DNA of 47,632 nt from Acetobacteraceae bacterium (GCA_020848935.1 JADLHF010000077.1:1-47632), one strand, 5' to 3'; shown: positions 17,946 through 26,630, numbered from the stretch's first letter. Numbers and translations are program-made. Notes: a model not told the origin generated them from the letters alone.

Positions 17946-18416
17946 ATGCCGCCGGATTTCACCCCCGCCACCACCGCCAAGCTCGCCCACGCCACCGCCC
18001 TGTGCGACCGCCGTGGCAGCCGCCTGACCGAACTGCGCCGCCTCGTGCTCGGCCTGATCCTGGACGCCGAAGCGCCCACCGGCGCCTACGACCTGCTGGA
18101 ACGCCTGCGCGCCCACCGTGGCGCCGCCGCCCCGCCGACCGTCTATCGCGCGCTGGATTTCTTGCAAGAACAAGGCTTCGTCCACCGCATCGAGCGCCTC
18201 TCGGCCTTCGTCGGCTGCATCGAGGCGCACGACCACGAGGCCGGTCACCATCACGCCGCCCAGTTCCTGATCTGCCGCACCTGCGGCCAGGCGACCGAAC
18301 TCGACGACCACGCCCTCGCCCATGCCCTGAGCGACGCCGCTGCGGCGGTTGGCTTCAAGGTGACCGGGGCGACGATCGAGGCGGAGGGGACTTGTGCGAA
18401 GTGCCAGGAAGAATAA
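17946..18416 (+). CDS. zur: Fur-family transcriptional regulator, probably Zur
   Basis: 156 aa. Winged-helix N-terminus ([42 protein letters not shown]), then the dimerisation domain with [19 protein letters not shown] and a terminal CAKC; the two CxxC pairs form the structural zinc site. The LC-RG-LT-RR pattern and the shortness of the loop are typical of Zur rather than Fur. Divergent from hisI and the COG0523 gene, which it probably represses when zinc is sufficient. Only 18 nt separate the two start codons, so promoters must lie within coding sequence or give nearly leaderless messages; I see no clear canonical Zur box there. Confidence 0.88.
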   Translation: MPPDFTPATTAKLAHATALCDRRGSRLTELRRLVLGLILDAEAPTGAYDLLERLRAHRGAAAPPTVYRALDFLQEQGFVHRIERLSAFVGCIEAHDHEAGHHHAAQFLICRTCGQATELDDHALAHALSDAAAAVGFKVTGATIEAEGTCAKCQEE

Positions 18417-18420
18417 AGGT

Positions 18421-18548
18421 AAGGATGTTCTTTTTTGAAAAAAAGAACCAAAAAACTTTCATTCACTTGGCCGTCGCCGGATGATCCACGGGAAACGAAC
18501 GAAAAGTCTTTTTGCTTCTTTTTCTTCAGAAAAAGAAGATCTTTCTTG
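18421..18548. repeat. Paired A/T hairpin modules, subtypes 1 and 2 face to face (locus B)
   Basis: Fills the gap between convergent zur and purC. Subtype 1 (arms GTTCTTTTTT 18427-18436 and AAAAAAGAAC 18439-18448) follows the zur stop; subtype 2 (arms CTTCTTTTTCT 18515-18525 and AGAAAAAGAAG 18528-18538) follows the purC stop on the other strand. Between them are CTTTCATTC and GAACGAAAAG, weakly complementary, leading into T-runs in both directions. Looks like a bidirectional terminator. Confidence 0.85.
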
Positions 18549-19514
18549 TTAGAAATACCTGACCAAATGTCCCCGCACCCGCTCCAGCACGGGCAGAGCG
18601 GGATCGGGCAAGGCGAATTCCTGCCCGGTGATCGCCTCGAACACACGAACATAGATGCTTGCCGCCGCCAGCACGATCTCGGCGGGGATCTCCGGGATCG
18701 CATCGCGATAGGGATCGCACCGCGCCACCACCCAGGACCGCACGAAATCCTTGTCGAAACTTTCGGGCGCCGCGCCGGCGGCAAAGCGTTCGGGGTAGCT
18801 GGCGGCGAACCAGTAGCGGCTGGAATCCGGCGTATGGATTTCGTCCGCCAGCACGATGGCGCCGTCGGGCGCGAGGCCGAACTCGTATTTCGTATCCACC
18901 AGGATCAGCCCGCGCGTTGCCGCCACCGCCTTCCCGCGCGCGAATAGCGCCAGCGCCAGCCGGCTCACCGCGTCCCACTGCGCCTGGGTCAACAGCCCGC
19001 CATCGACGATCTGCGCCGGGGTCAACTCCTCGTCATGCCCGGCATCGAAAGCCTTGCTGGTCGGCGTGAGGATGGTCTCCGGCAGCTTCTGGTTCGGCTT
19101 CATCCCATCGGCGAAGCGATGGCCGTACATCTCCCGCCGCCCGGCCTTGTACATCGACAGGATCGAGGTGGAGGTGGTGCCGGCCAGGTAATCCCGCACC
19201 ACCACCTCCACCGGCATGATCTCCAGCCGCCGGCACACCAGCACGTTGGGATCGGGGTATTCGATCACATGGTTGGCGCAGATATCGGCGGTGCGCTCGA
19301 ACCAGAACCGCGCCAGTTGCGTCAGCACCTGCCCCTTCAGCGGCACGGCGGTCAGGATACGGTCGAACGCCGACAGCCGATCGGTGGCGATGATGATCCG
19401 CCGCCCGTCCGCCAGGTCGTAATTCTCCCGCACCTTGCCGCGGTAGTGGTTCGGCAGTTCAGGGATCACCGCATCGGTCAACGCATAGCCGGCATAGCGG
19501 GTGAGATCGGCCAT
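18549..19514 (-). CDS. purC: Phosphoribosylaminoimidazole-succinocarboxamide synthase
   Basis: 321 aa SAICAR synthetase, ATP-dependent ligation of aspartate to CAIR in purine synthesis. It is the long form (yeast Ade1-like), not the ~240-aa form usual beside purSQL in alphaproteobacteria. Motifs: GKVRENYDL near 26-34, [28 protein letters not shown] and the C-terminal [11 protein letters not shown]. No other pur genes are nearby. Its stop is followed immediately by a subtype 2 hairpin module; a long inverted repeat lies upstream of its start. Confidence 0.95.
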   Translation of the reverse strand: MADLTRYAGYALTDAVIPELPNHYRGKVRENYDLADGRRIIIATDRLSAFDRILTAVPLKGQVLTQLARFWFERTADICANHVIEYPDPNVLVCRRLEIMPVEVVVRDYLAGTTSTSILSMYKAGRREMYGHRFADGMKPNQKLPETILTPTSKAFDAGHDEELTPAQIVDGGLLTQAQWDAVSRLALALFARGKAVAATRGLILVDTKYEFGLAPDGAIVLADEIHTPDSSRYWFAASYPERFAAGAAPESFDKDFVRSWVVARCDPYRDAIPEIPAEIVLAAASIYVRVFEAITGQEFALPDPALPVLERVRGHLVRYF

Positions 19515-19530
19515 GTGGAACGGCCTTCAG

Positions 19531-19655
19531 GAAGAAAGCGGACACGGAGGCACAAAGGCACGGAGAAACAAGACAAGGCGAGACTCCGTCAGCCATGATC
19601 TCCTCCCTTGCCTTGCTCCTCCGTGCCTTTGTGCCTCTGTGTCCATTTTCTTTCC
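19531..19655. repeat. Long inverted repeat of the ACACGGAGGCAC type
   Basis: Arms at 19540-19565 and 19619-19644 are complementary over 26 nt with one mismatch (core ACGGAGGCACAAAGGCACGG). Pairing continues outward (GGAAGAAA against TTTTCTTTCC) and inward (CAAGACAAGG against CCTTGCCTTG), giving a hairpin of about 125 nt. It fills the gap between the metC 3' end and the purC start. Similar Cx-TGTGCC tandem sequences are seen scattered in many unrelated genomes; no ORF is inside. Confidence 0.9.
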
Positions 19656-19659
19656 AACC

Positions 19660-20874
19660 TCACCGCCGCGCGTTCAGCACCGCCAGCCCCTGCTCCAGGT
19701 CGGCCTTGAGGTCATCGACATCCTCCAGCCCGACATGCAGCCGCATCATCTCGCCGCCGAACTGCCCGCTCCCTGCGGTGCGGGTCACCGACCCTCCGGT
19801 TGGCAGCGCCAGGCTCTCGAACCCACCCCAGGACGCGCCCTTGCCGAACAGCTGCAACGCATTGGCCATGGCATGCACCGACTCGCGCGCGATGTCGTCG
19901 CGGAACACCACGCCGAACAGCGAGCAGGCGCCGGTGAAGTCGCGCTTCCACAGCTCATGGCCGGGCGTGCCGGGCAGGGCAGGGTGCAGCACCATCTTCA
20001 CCTCCGGCCGCGTCGCCAGCCAGGCCGCCACCGCCACCGCCGACTTCTCCTGCCGCTCCATCCGCACGCCCATGGTCCGCGCCCCGCGCAGCGCCAGCCA
20101 GCAATCGTCGGGGCTGGCATACTGGCCCAGGATCACCGAGGTGGCCCGCACCCGCTCCCAGTCCTCGCGCGTGTTCACCGTGATCGAGCCCAGCAGCACG
20201 TCGGAATGCCCGACGACGTATTTGGTCAGCGCCTGGATCGACACATCCACGCCGTGCTTGAATGGCTGGAAATGGTGAATGCCCCAGGTGTTGTCCATCA
20301 GCACCTTGGCGCCCTTGCCTCGCGCAACGGCTGAAAGCGCCGGAACGTCCTGCACCTCGAAGGTATGGCTGCCGGGGCTCTCCAGGTACAGCACCGTCGT
20401 ATTGGGCTGAAACAGCGCCGCGATCGCCGCGCCGGTGATGGTGGGATCGTAGTAGGTGGTGGAAATCCCCATCCTGGTCAGGAAGTTGTCGCAGAAACTG
20501 CGCGCCGGGCCGTAGCAGCTATCGGGCATCAGCACGTGCTCGCCCGCCTTCAGATAGGCCAGCAGCGGCACGGTCACCGCGGCCAGCCCGGTGGAGACGA
20601 TCTGGCAGCGCGTGCCGCCCTCGATCTCGGCGACCACGTTCTCCAGCGCCCAATGCGTCGCGCTGCCGCCGGTGCCGTAATGCGGCTTCTGCTCGAAGCG
20701 ATCCTGTGACGCCGCGGTGCGCTCGGCCATGCTGCCGTACAGCATGGTGGAGCCGCGATGCACCGGCACGTTGACGAAGCCGCGCACATTGGTGCCGGCG
20801 CGCCCGCCATGGGACAGCCGGGTGTAGTAGCCCCGGCCTCCATGCTTGTCGTTCTCCACCGTCTTGTCGTTCAT
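19660..20874 (-). CDS. metC: Cystathionine beta-lyase-type PLP enzyme
   Basis: 404 aa Cys/Met metabolism PLP-dependent enzyme. The PLP lysine is Lys218 in ALTKYVVGHSD, the pyridine-N Asp is Asp194 in LMDNTW, and the substrate-binding loop YLESPGS is present. MetC-type is favoured over MetB or MetZ by the EQKPHYGTGGSATHWALE N-terminal block. It cleaves cystathionine to homocysteine, pyruvate and ammonia, and may desulfhydrate cysteine. Stop of sseA is 2 nt before its ATG, so both enzymes are made together: thiosulfur handling and transsulfuration in one unit. Confidence 0.9.
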   Translation of the reverse strand: MNDKTVENDKHGGRGYYTRLSHGGRAGTNVRGFVNVPVHRGSTMLYGSMAERTAASQDRFEQKPHYGTGGSATHWALENVVAEIEGGTRCQIVSTGLAAVTVPLLAYLKAGEHVLMPDSCYGPARSFCDNFLTRMGISTTYYDPTITGAAIAALFQPNTTVLYLESPGSHTFEVQDVPALSAVARGKGAKVLMDNTWGIHHFQPFKHGVDVSIQALTKYVVGHSDVLLGSITVNTREDWERVRATSVILGQYASPDDCWLALRGARTMGVRMERQEKSAVAVAAWLATRPEVKMVLHPALPGTPGHELWKRDFTGACSLFGVVFRDDIARESVHAMANALQLFGKGASWGGFESLALPTGGSVTRTAGSGQFGGEMMRLHVGLEDVDDLKADLEQGLAVLNARR

Positions 20875-20876
20875 CT

Positions 20877-21722
20877 TCAGTTGCTTTCCACAGGAGTATC
20901 GGGGCGCCCGCCCCATTCGGTCCAGGACCCGTCATAGACCGCCCCCGCCGGCAGCCCGGCGAGCACCAGACCAAGGGTCAGGATGCAGGCCGTCACCCCG
21001 CTGCCGCAGGACGTCACCAGCGGCCGGCTGCCATCCGCACCCGCGGCCAGGAAGCGCGCGCGCAGTGCGTCCGGCGGCAACAGCGTCTGGTCCGGTGCGA
21101 GCAGGTCGGTGTACGGCAGGTTCGCCGCCCCCGGCATATGGCCGCTGCGCATGCCGGCCCGCGGCTCCGGGGTGGCGCCGGTGAAGCGCCCGGCGGCGCG
21201 GGCATCCAGCACCAGCTCGGCCTGGCGCGTCACATTGGCCAGGATGTCGCCCACCCCGCGCAGCCGCGTGGCGCGCAGGTCCGGGCGGAACTCCGCCACT
21301 TCCACCGGTGCCGGCGCGCCTTCCTCCACCGCACGCCCCTCGGCGCGCCACTTCGGCAACCCGCCATCCAGCACCGCGGCGCGGTCATGGCCGAACAGCC
21401 CCATCATCCACCAGCCGCGCGCCGCCGAGGCCAGGCCCTTCTGGTCGTAGAACACCACCGTGCTGTCGTTCGCCACGCCGAGGGCCGCCATCTTCTGCGC
21501 GAACCGCCCGGCCGTCGGCACCATGTGCGGCAGCGCGGTGTCGGGATCGGCGATATCGTCGATGTCGAAGAACCGCGCGCCGGGGATATGCGCGGCACGG
21601 AATTCCGTCAGCCCGTCCTTCGGCTCGTTCGGCAGGTATTTGGTGGTGTCGAACACCAGGATGCCCGGACGGCCCAGCCGCTCGGCGAGCCAGTTGGTGG
21701 AGACCAGCGGGTGCTTTGCCAA
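20877..21722 (-). CDS. sseA: 3-mercaptopyruvate sulfurtransferase
   Basis: 281 aa, two rhodanese domains. The second carries the catalytic loop CGSGVTA (239-245) with Cys239; this sequence distinguishes mercaptopyruvate sulfurtransferases from thiosulfate sulfurtransferases. The start is a TTG at 21722, preceded by GAGGGA at a spacing of 8 nt; no ATG or GTG in this frame fits the family N-terminus (AKHPLVSTNWLAERL). It lies between alaX and metC in a three-gene minus-strand operon. Confidence 0.92.
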   Translation of the reverse strand: MAKHPLVSTNWLAERLGRPGILVFDTTKYLPNEPKDGLTEFRAAHIPGARFFDIDDIADPDTALPHMVPTAGRFAQKMAALGVANDSTVVFYDQKGLASAARGWWMMGLFGHDRAAVLDGGLPKWRAEGRAVEEGAPAPVEVAEFRPDLRATRLRGVGDILANVTRQAELVLDARAAGRFTGATPEPRAGMRSGHMPGAANLPYTDLLAPDQTLLPPDALRARFLAAGADGSRPLVTSCGSGVTACILTLGLVLAGLPAGAVYDGSWTEWGGRPDTPVESN

Positions 21723-21747
21723 GTGTGTTTCCCTCGTGATCAGCCGG

Positions 21748-22461
21748 TTACGCCGGCACGATGATGATGCGCCGGTTCTGCTTGCCCTTGTTCTCGATCT
21801 TCTGCACGGCGACGGGTCCGATCTCGCCGGTCCGCGCCACATGGGTGCCGCCGCAGGGTTGCAGGTCGATCGGCGCCGCCTCCGCGCCGATCCGAACCAG
21901 CCGCAGCCGCCCGTTGCCGCGCGGCGGCTGCACCGACAGCGTGCGCACCAGGGCAGGATTGGCGTCCAGCACCGACTCCTCCACCCAAAGGTGGGAAACC
22001 GGATGGTCGGCGGCGACCAGCGCGTTCAGCGCCGCCTCGATCGCCGCCTTGTCCGGCGCCTCCGGCAGGTTGAAGTCCAGGCGCGAGCGGTCCGCGCCCA
22101 CCGACCCGCCGGTCACCGCGATGCCCGGCAGCACCGCGCACATCAGGTGCATGGCGGTGTGCATCCGCATCAGCGCATGGCGCGGTGCCCAGTCGATCTC
22201 GCCCACCACCTCGGCGCCAACGGGGGGAAGCACCACGCCCTCGGCCGGCACATGCAGGATCGCCTCGCCCTCGCCCTTGGTCGCCTCGGTGATGCGCGCC
22301 TCGCCGCCATCCCAGCGCAGCACGCCGGCATCGCCGGGCTGGCCGCCGGAGCGCGCGTAGAACACGGTGCGGTCCAGCACGATGCCGGCCGCATCGGCGC
22401 GCAGCACGCGCGCGCTGGCCTGGCGCAGATAGGCATCTTCCAGGAACAGGCGTTCGGTCAT
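21748..22461 (-). CDS. Alanyl-tRNA editing protein AlaX
   Basis: 237 aa free-standing editing domain homologous to the AlaRS editing and C-Ala linker. Zn ligands His101 and His105 (MHTAMH), Cys203 and His207 (CGGTHV) are intact, as is the N-terminal FYARSGGQPGD. It deacylates Ser- or Gly-tRNA(Ala). It is the medium-length type (AlaX-M like). First gene of the operon with sseA and metC; the gap to the sseA TTG is 25 nt. Confidence 0.92.
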   Translation of the reverse strand: MTERLFLEDAYLRQASARVLRADAAGIVLDRTVFYARSGGQPGDAGVLRWDGGEARITEATKGEGEAILHVPAEGVVLPPVGAEVVGEIDWAPRHALMRMHTAMHLMCAVLPGIAVTGGSVGADRSRLDFNLPEAPDKAAIEAALNALVAADHPVSHLWVEESVLDANPALVRTLSVQPPRGNGRLRLVRIGAEAAPIDLQPCGGTHVARTGEIGPVAVQKIENKGKQNRRIIIVPA

Positions 22462-22538
22462 GCGTCACCCCGCAATGGCGCACGGAGAATAGGCCTGCCG
22501 CGCGGCTTTGCCCACAAGCGGGGCGCGCGCAACAGCCA

Positions 22539-23420
22539 TCAGCGCAGCTTGGCCGCCTCGATCAGCCGGCGCACCTCGGCCGCCGCCGTAGCCCCCTTGG
22601 TCGCCTCGCGCCATTGCGTCTCGGCCACCCGCTGATGGGCGGCAATCGCCTCGTCGGCGGCGGTGATCATCGCCACGCCCGGCGCGCCGAACGGGCTGGC
22701 ATCCGGCGCGAACGGGTTCATCGCCAGGGTTGCGCGGTCCCGCGCGCGCAGGATCTCGAAGCCGCCATTCAGGTCCGCGGCCTGCACCAGGCCGAATTGC
22801 AGCCCCATCGGCTCGGTCTCCATCAGGGTGGCGATCTGCGCCACCTCGCCGGCGGCCACCTCGCGGCACATGCGCCGCGTGCGCTCGGACACCGGCAGGC
22901 TCGGGGCAATGCCCAGTTCCAGCAGCATCCGCAGCCGCCCCACCGGCACCATGGCGATGATCCCCGGCCGGCGCATGCCATACATCCGCTTGCGCGCCGC
23001 CAGGATGCCCAGCACCTGCTCGGCCGCCACCCGCGCTGCATTGCGGTCGCTTCCGGCGGTCTCGGCCGCCTCCTCGAACACGGCGGCCATCGCCTGGTCA
23101 TAGGCATCCGTGGTGGTCAGGTAGCACAGCGGGCCACTCACCATCAGCACCTGATCGGCGGTCTCCTCCACCTGGCGGATGCGCTCCAGGTAGCCGACCG
23201 GCCGGTTGTAGTACTCGACGCCGATGCCCAGCAGCGACAGCGGCGAAATCTTCAGCAGTTCCGCCAGCCGCTTGATGGTGTCGAGCTTGATCACCTCGCC
23301 CTTCTCGTAGCGATACAGTGCGGCGCGGGAGACGCCGAGGCGGGCGGCGATCTCCTCGGCGCGCAGGCCGGATTCCAGTCGATAGGCCCGCAGTTGCTGG
23401 CCGATTTCCGTGAAGCGCAT
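22539..23420 (-). CDS. XRE-family transcriptional regulator with C-terminal ligand domain
   Basis: 293 aa. Helix-turn-helix at about 5-62 (RLESGLRAEEIAARLGVSRAALYRYEKGE). The rest (70-293) is a mostly helical effector domain of unknown ligand, similar in style to the large alphaproteobacterial XRE regulators beside catabolic genes. ATG 23420 has AGGAGG 9 nt upstream. It lies downstream of, and on the same strand as, the beta-hydroxyacid dehydrogenase and isomerase genes and may control them. An 11-bp inverted repeat in its leader (23484-23518) could be its own operator. Confidence 0.85.
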   Translation of the reverse strand: MRFTEIGQQLRAYRLESGLRAEEIAARLGVSRAALYRYEKGEVIKLDTIKRLAELLKISPLSLLGIGVEYYNRPVGYLERIRQVEETADQVLMVSGPLCYLTTTDAYDQAMAAVFEEAAETAGSDRNAARVAAEQVLGILAARKRMYGMRRPGIIAMVPVGRLRMLLELGIAPSLPVSERTRRMCREVAAGEVAQIATLMETEPMGLQFGLVQAADLNGGFEILRARDRATLAMNPFAPDASPFGAPGVAMITAADEAIAAHQRVAETQWREATKGATAAAEVRRLIEAAKLR

Positions 23421-23483
23421 GGGCGGATCGCCTCCTTGTCCAATGGCATGCCGCTCACGATTGGCACCACGGCACCAACGGAA

Positions 23484-23518
23484 ACGGGTCAGCGTCTCAT
23501 GGCGAGTCGCTGACCCGT
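23484..23518. promoter_or_regulatory. Inverted repeat upstream of the XRE regulator gene
   Basis: Perfect 11-bp arms ACGGGTCAGCG (23484-23494) and CGCTGACCCGT (23508-23518) with a 13-nt spacer, about 65 nt before the regulator start, in the 200-nt gap after the dehydrogenase gene. It may be an autoregulatory operator or an attenuating hairpin; the following TTT is too short for a convincing intrinsic terminator. Confidence 0.6.
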
Positions 23519-23621
23519 GATATTCTTGCCGATGGGTTAATTCAAGTCCGATTCGCGCCAAGCGAGACGATGTCCCGATTGTCGTGACACAATCATTAAT
23601 TCAACGGTGATTCCATGCCAA

Positions 23622-24497
23622 TCAGGGCTTCACCCCGGACATGATCTCCACCGCCTGCACCAGCGCGGAATGATCCAGGTCGGCCCCGCCGGCGGCGGCC
23701 ACCACCGAGAACATCTGCTGGGCGATTGCCGTGTTCGGCAGCGCCATGTCCATCTCCTTGGCCGCGGACAGCGCCAGGTTCAGGTCCTTCTGGTGCAGCC
23801 GCACGCGGAAGCCCGGCGCGAAGGTGCGGTTGATCATCCGCTCGGCATGCACCTCCAGGATGCGCGACGACGCGAATCCGCCCATCAGCGCCGCGCGCAC
23901 CTTCGCCGGATCGGCGCCGGCCTTGCGCGCGAAGGTCAGCGCCTCCGATACCGCCTGGATGTTCAGCGCCACGATGATCTGGTTGCACACCTTGCAGGTC
24001 TGCCCGGCGCCGTTCTCCGGCCCGACATGGGTGATGTTCTTGCCCATCGCCTCGAACAGCGGCAACGCCCGCTCGAACGCGCTGTCCGGCCCGCCCACCA
24101 TGATGGTCAGCGCCGCGTTCTTGGCGCCGACCTCGCCGCCCGAGACCGGCGCATCCAGGTACTCGCAGCCCAGCGCATTGATCCGCGCCGCGAAATCCTT
24201 GGTGGCGATCGGCGAGATCGACGACATGTCGATCACCAGCTTGCCCTTCGCCAGCCCCTCGGCCACGCCGTGATGGCCGAACAGCACGCCCTCCACATCC
24301 GGCGTGTCCGGCACCATCACGATGATCACGTCGGCCTGCTCGGCCACATGGGCGCCGTCGCCCACCACGCTGGCGGCCGCGCGCACCTCCTGGGTCAGGC
24401 TGCGCCGCTCCGGCACGATCAGCTCGTGGCCGGCGGCGCGCAGGTTCAGCGCCATCGGGCGGCCCATGATGCCCAGGCCGATGAATCCGATTTTCAT
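23622..24497 (-). CDS. Beta-hydroxyacid dehydrogenase (tartronate semialdehyde reductase / threonate dehydrogenase type)
   Basis: 291 aa NAD(P)-dependent enzyme: cofactor motif GLGIMGRPMA at 7-16, substrate-binding DAPVSGG at 115-121, catalytic Lys169 in GQTCKVCNQ, and a final all-helical domain. GlxR/GarR (2-hydroxy-3-oxopropionate reductase) is the closest reading; L-threonate 2-dehydrogenase (LtnD) is of the same family. The upstream gene is of the Hyi/OtnI isomerase family, consistent with either glyoxylate or tetronate catabolism. otnC and otnK about 18 kb away tip the balance somewhat to the latter. Confidence 0.85.
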   Translation of the reverse strand: MKIGFIGLGIMGRPMALNLRAAGHELIVPERRSLTQEVRAAASVVGDGAHVAEQADVIIVMVPDTPDVEGVLFGHHGVAEGLAKGKLVIDMSSISPIATKDFAARINALGCEYLDAPVSGGEVGAKNAALTIMVGGPDSAFERALPLFEAMGKNITHVGPENGAGQTCKVCNQIIVALNIQAVSEALTFARKAGADPAKVRAALMGGFASSRILEVHAERMINRTFAPGFRVRLHQKDLNLALSAAKEMDMALPNTAIAQQMFSVVAAAGGADLDHSALVQAVEIMSGVKP

Positions 24498-24531
24498 GGG
24501 GTCGTCTCCCGATTGGGTTGCAGAAGGGGTG

Positions 24532-25311
24532 TTAGACCCCGAATCGCCCGCGCCACGCCAGCCCCGCCACCGTGTCGCCCGCCGGGCGGTATTCGCAGCC
24601 GACCCAGCCGGTGTAGCCCAGCTCGTCGATCCGCCGCAGCACGAACTCCCAGCCGATCTCCCCGGTCCCCGGCTCGTTGCGCGCCGGCACGTCGGCGATC
24701 TGCATGTGCACGATCCGCCCGAACAGCGCCTCCATCCGCTTGGTCACGTCGCCCTCGGTGGTCTGGCAGTGGTAGACGTCGAATTGCAGCCCCACCCGGT
24801 CGATCCCCAGCGCATCCACCACCGCAGCGCCCTGCGCCATGGTGTTCAGGTGATAGCCCGGCATGTCGCGATGGTTGATCGGCTCCAGCGCCAGCCGCCG
24901 CCCGGCCTTCTGCGCCTGCTCCGCGGCCCAGGCGACATTGCTGGCGAACAGTGCGGCCGCGGTCACCGGATGCGTGCCCGCCGGCGGAATCCCGGCCATG
25001 CAATGCACCAGCTTGCAGTCCAGGATTTCCGCATAATCAAGCGCCTTGGCCACGCTGTCGCGAAACTCCTGCACCCGCCCCGGCAGCGAGGCCAGCCCGC
25101 GCTCACCGCCCGCCCAGTCGCCCGGGGCCATGTTGAACAGCGCCTGGGTCAGCCCGTTGGCCGCCAGCCGCCGCTTCAGCTCCGCCGCCGGCCATTCATA
25201 GGGAAACAGGAACTCCACCGCCGTGAACCCGGCCTTCGCCGCCGCGTCGAAGCGGTCCAGGAACGGCACCTCGTTGAACATCATCGACAGGTTGGCGGCC
25301 AGCTTCGGCAT
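24532..25311 (-). CDS. Hydroxypyruvate isomerase / 2-oxo-tetronate isomerase family protein
   Basis: 259 aa TIM-barrel xylose-isomerase-like enzyme. Recognisable segments: ANLSMMFNEVPFLDRFDAAAKAGFTAVEFLFPYE at the N-terminus, LEPINHRDMPGYHL (metal-ligand Glu), QFDVYHCQ, and IADVPARNEPGTGEI near the end. These are the Hyi/OtnI hallmarks. It interconverts hydroxypyruvate and tartronate semialdehyde, or 2-oxo- and 3-oxo-tetronate. It is 34 nt upstream of the beta-hydroxyacid dehydrogenase in the same operon and divergent from the AI-2E-type permease. Confidence 0.85.
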   Translation of the reverse strand: MPKLAANLSMMFNEVPFLDRFDAAAKAGFTAVEFLFPYEWPAAELKRRLAANGLTQALFNMAPGDWAGGERGLASLPGRVQEFRDSVAKALDYAEILDCKLVHCMAGIPPAGTHPVTAAALFASNVAWAAEQAQKAGRRLALEPINHRDMPGYHLNTMAQGAAVVDALGIDRVGLQFDVYHCQTTEGDVTKRMEALFGRIVHMQIADVPARNEPGTGEIGWEFVLRRIDELGYTGWVGCEYRPAGDTVAGLAWRGRFGV

Positions 25312-25389
25312 CGGCGGTTTCTCCCCGGTTGCCCCCAGGCTAGTCTCCACCGCCGGGCCGGTCCATACGGTGGACCAAAGGGGGACCGC

Positions 25390-26442
25390 ATGCTCGCCGA
25401 ACGCATCCTGATGGGCCTGCTGCTGGGCGGCGTGGCACTGGGCTGTGCCATGGTCCTGGCACCGTTCCTGTCCGCCATCCTGTGGGCCTCGATCCTGGCC
25501 TTCACCACCTGGCCGCTCTACGCCGCCCTGCGCGACCGCCTGCGCATCGGCCAGCTCGCCGCCGCCGGGGTGATGGTGACGATCACCGCGGTGGTGGTGG
25601 TGCTGCCCCTGGCGCTGGCCGCCCCCAGCGGCACCGGCGACGTCCAGCAGATCGAGCGCGCGCTGAACGAGGCGCTCAGCACCGGCCTGCCGCCGGCGCC
25701 CGACTGGCTGTTCACCCTGCCGCTGCTGGGCCCGATCCTGAGCGAGCAATGGAGCAACTGGGCACGCGACCTCGCCGCGATGGCCACGTTCTTCCGGCCC
25801 TATTTCGGTATCGGCGTGCAGTTTGGCCTGCGCCTGCTGCTGGGCCTGGCCAACGGCGTGCTGGAGTTCGTGCTCGCCCTGTTCGTCGCCTTCTTCCTGT
25901 ACCTCTCGGGCGAGACCATCGCCGCCCGCCTGGTGGGCATCCTGCACCGCATCGCCGGCCCCCAGGCCGAACGGCTGATCAAGGTCACCGGCGAGACGGT
26001 GCGCGGCGTGGTCTTCGGCATCCTCGGCACCGCGGTGGTCCAGGGCATGCTGACCTTCCTCGGCCTGTGGCTGGCCGGCGTGCCGCGCCCGGCGCTGCTG
26101 GCAGTGGTGGCCGGCGGGCTGTCGGTGCTGCCGGTCGGCGCACCCCTGGTCTGGCTGCCGGCCGCGCTGTGGCTGCTGTCGACCGGGCAGACCGGCTGGG
26201 GCATCTTCATGCTGGCCTGGGGCGCCGGCGTGATCAGCATGTCGGACAATTTCGTCCGCCCCTACTTCATCGCCCGCGGCGCCAAGCTGCCGTTCCTGCT
26301 GACCATGCTCGGCGTGCTCGGCGGCGCGCTCGCCTTCGGGCTGCTCGGCGTGTTCGTCGGCCCCGTGCTGCTGGCCGTCGGCTTCACCCTGGTGGCGGAA
26401 TGGGGCATCCGGCCGGCGCCGCCCACCGATGAGGCTTCGTGA
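25390..26442 (+). CDS. AI-2E family transporter
   Basis: 350 aa membrane protein of the AI-2E exporter (TqsA/PerM) family, with about eight hydrophobic helices: two near the N-terminus, one at about 60-75, then a soluble loop (85-150), and a C-terminal bundle. The segments FLYLSGE, GETVRGVVFGILGTAVVQG, GLSVLPVGAPLVWLPAALWLL and DNFVRPYFI are typical. Some relatives are Na+/H+ antiporters, so substrate is open. ATG 25390 has GGGGG close upstream. An A/T hairpin module begins about 24 nt after the stop. Confidence 0.85.
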   Translation: MLAERILMGLLLGGVALGCAMVLAPFLSAILWASILAFTTWPLYAALRDRLRIGQLAAAGVMVTITAVVVVLPLALAAPSGTGDVQQIERALNEALSTGLPPAPDWLFTLPLLGPILSEQWSNWARDLAAMATFFRPYFGIGVQFGLRLLLGLANGVLEFVLALFVAFFLYLSGETIAARLVGILHRIAGPQAERLIKVTGETVRGVVFGILGTAVVQGMLTFLGLWLAGVPRPALLAVVAGGLSVLPVGAPLVWLPAALWLLSTGQTGWGIFMLAWGAGVISMSDNFVRPYFIARGAKLPFLLTMLGVLGGALAFGLLGVFVGPVLLAVGFTLVAEWGIRPAPPTDEAS

Positions 26443-26464
26443 TGGGGGCGGCGTAAGATAGGGA

Positions 26465-26509
26465 AGCAAGCCCTTCTTTTTGTGAACAAAAAGAAGCAAA
26501 AAAACTTTG
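26465..26509 (+). repeat. A/T hairpin module, subtype 2 variant, single (locus C)
   Basis: Downstream of the AI-2E gene, same orientation. Arms CTTCTTTTTGT (26473-26483) and ACAAAAAGAAG (26486-26496) are perfect 11-mers; flanks are GCAAGC on the left and CAAAAAAACTTTG on the right. Its centre (GTGAAC) differs from the loci B, E and F modules but matches the module at 36.6 kb. Confidence 0.85.
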
Positions 26510-26630
26510 TCCGTTCGCACCGGGACCAGGCCTCATGCGGATGATCGGGGCGGCGCGTTTCCGAGCGGGGGGCTTGCCATCGGCGCCGCGTTGCGCTGAA
26601 ACCCGCGGCCCTTCAGACCGGACCCGCACC

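Noticed and set aside
24304-25389. Extension of the AI-2E transporter frame to 712 aa
   Set aside because: The added part is antisense to two clear metabolic genes; the family N-terminus and a ribosome binding site are at 25390.
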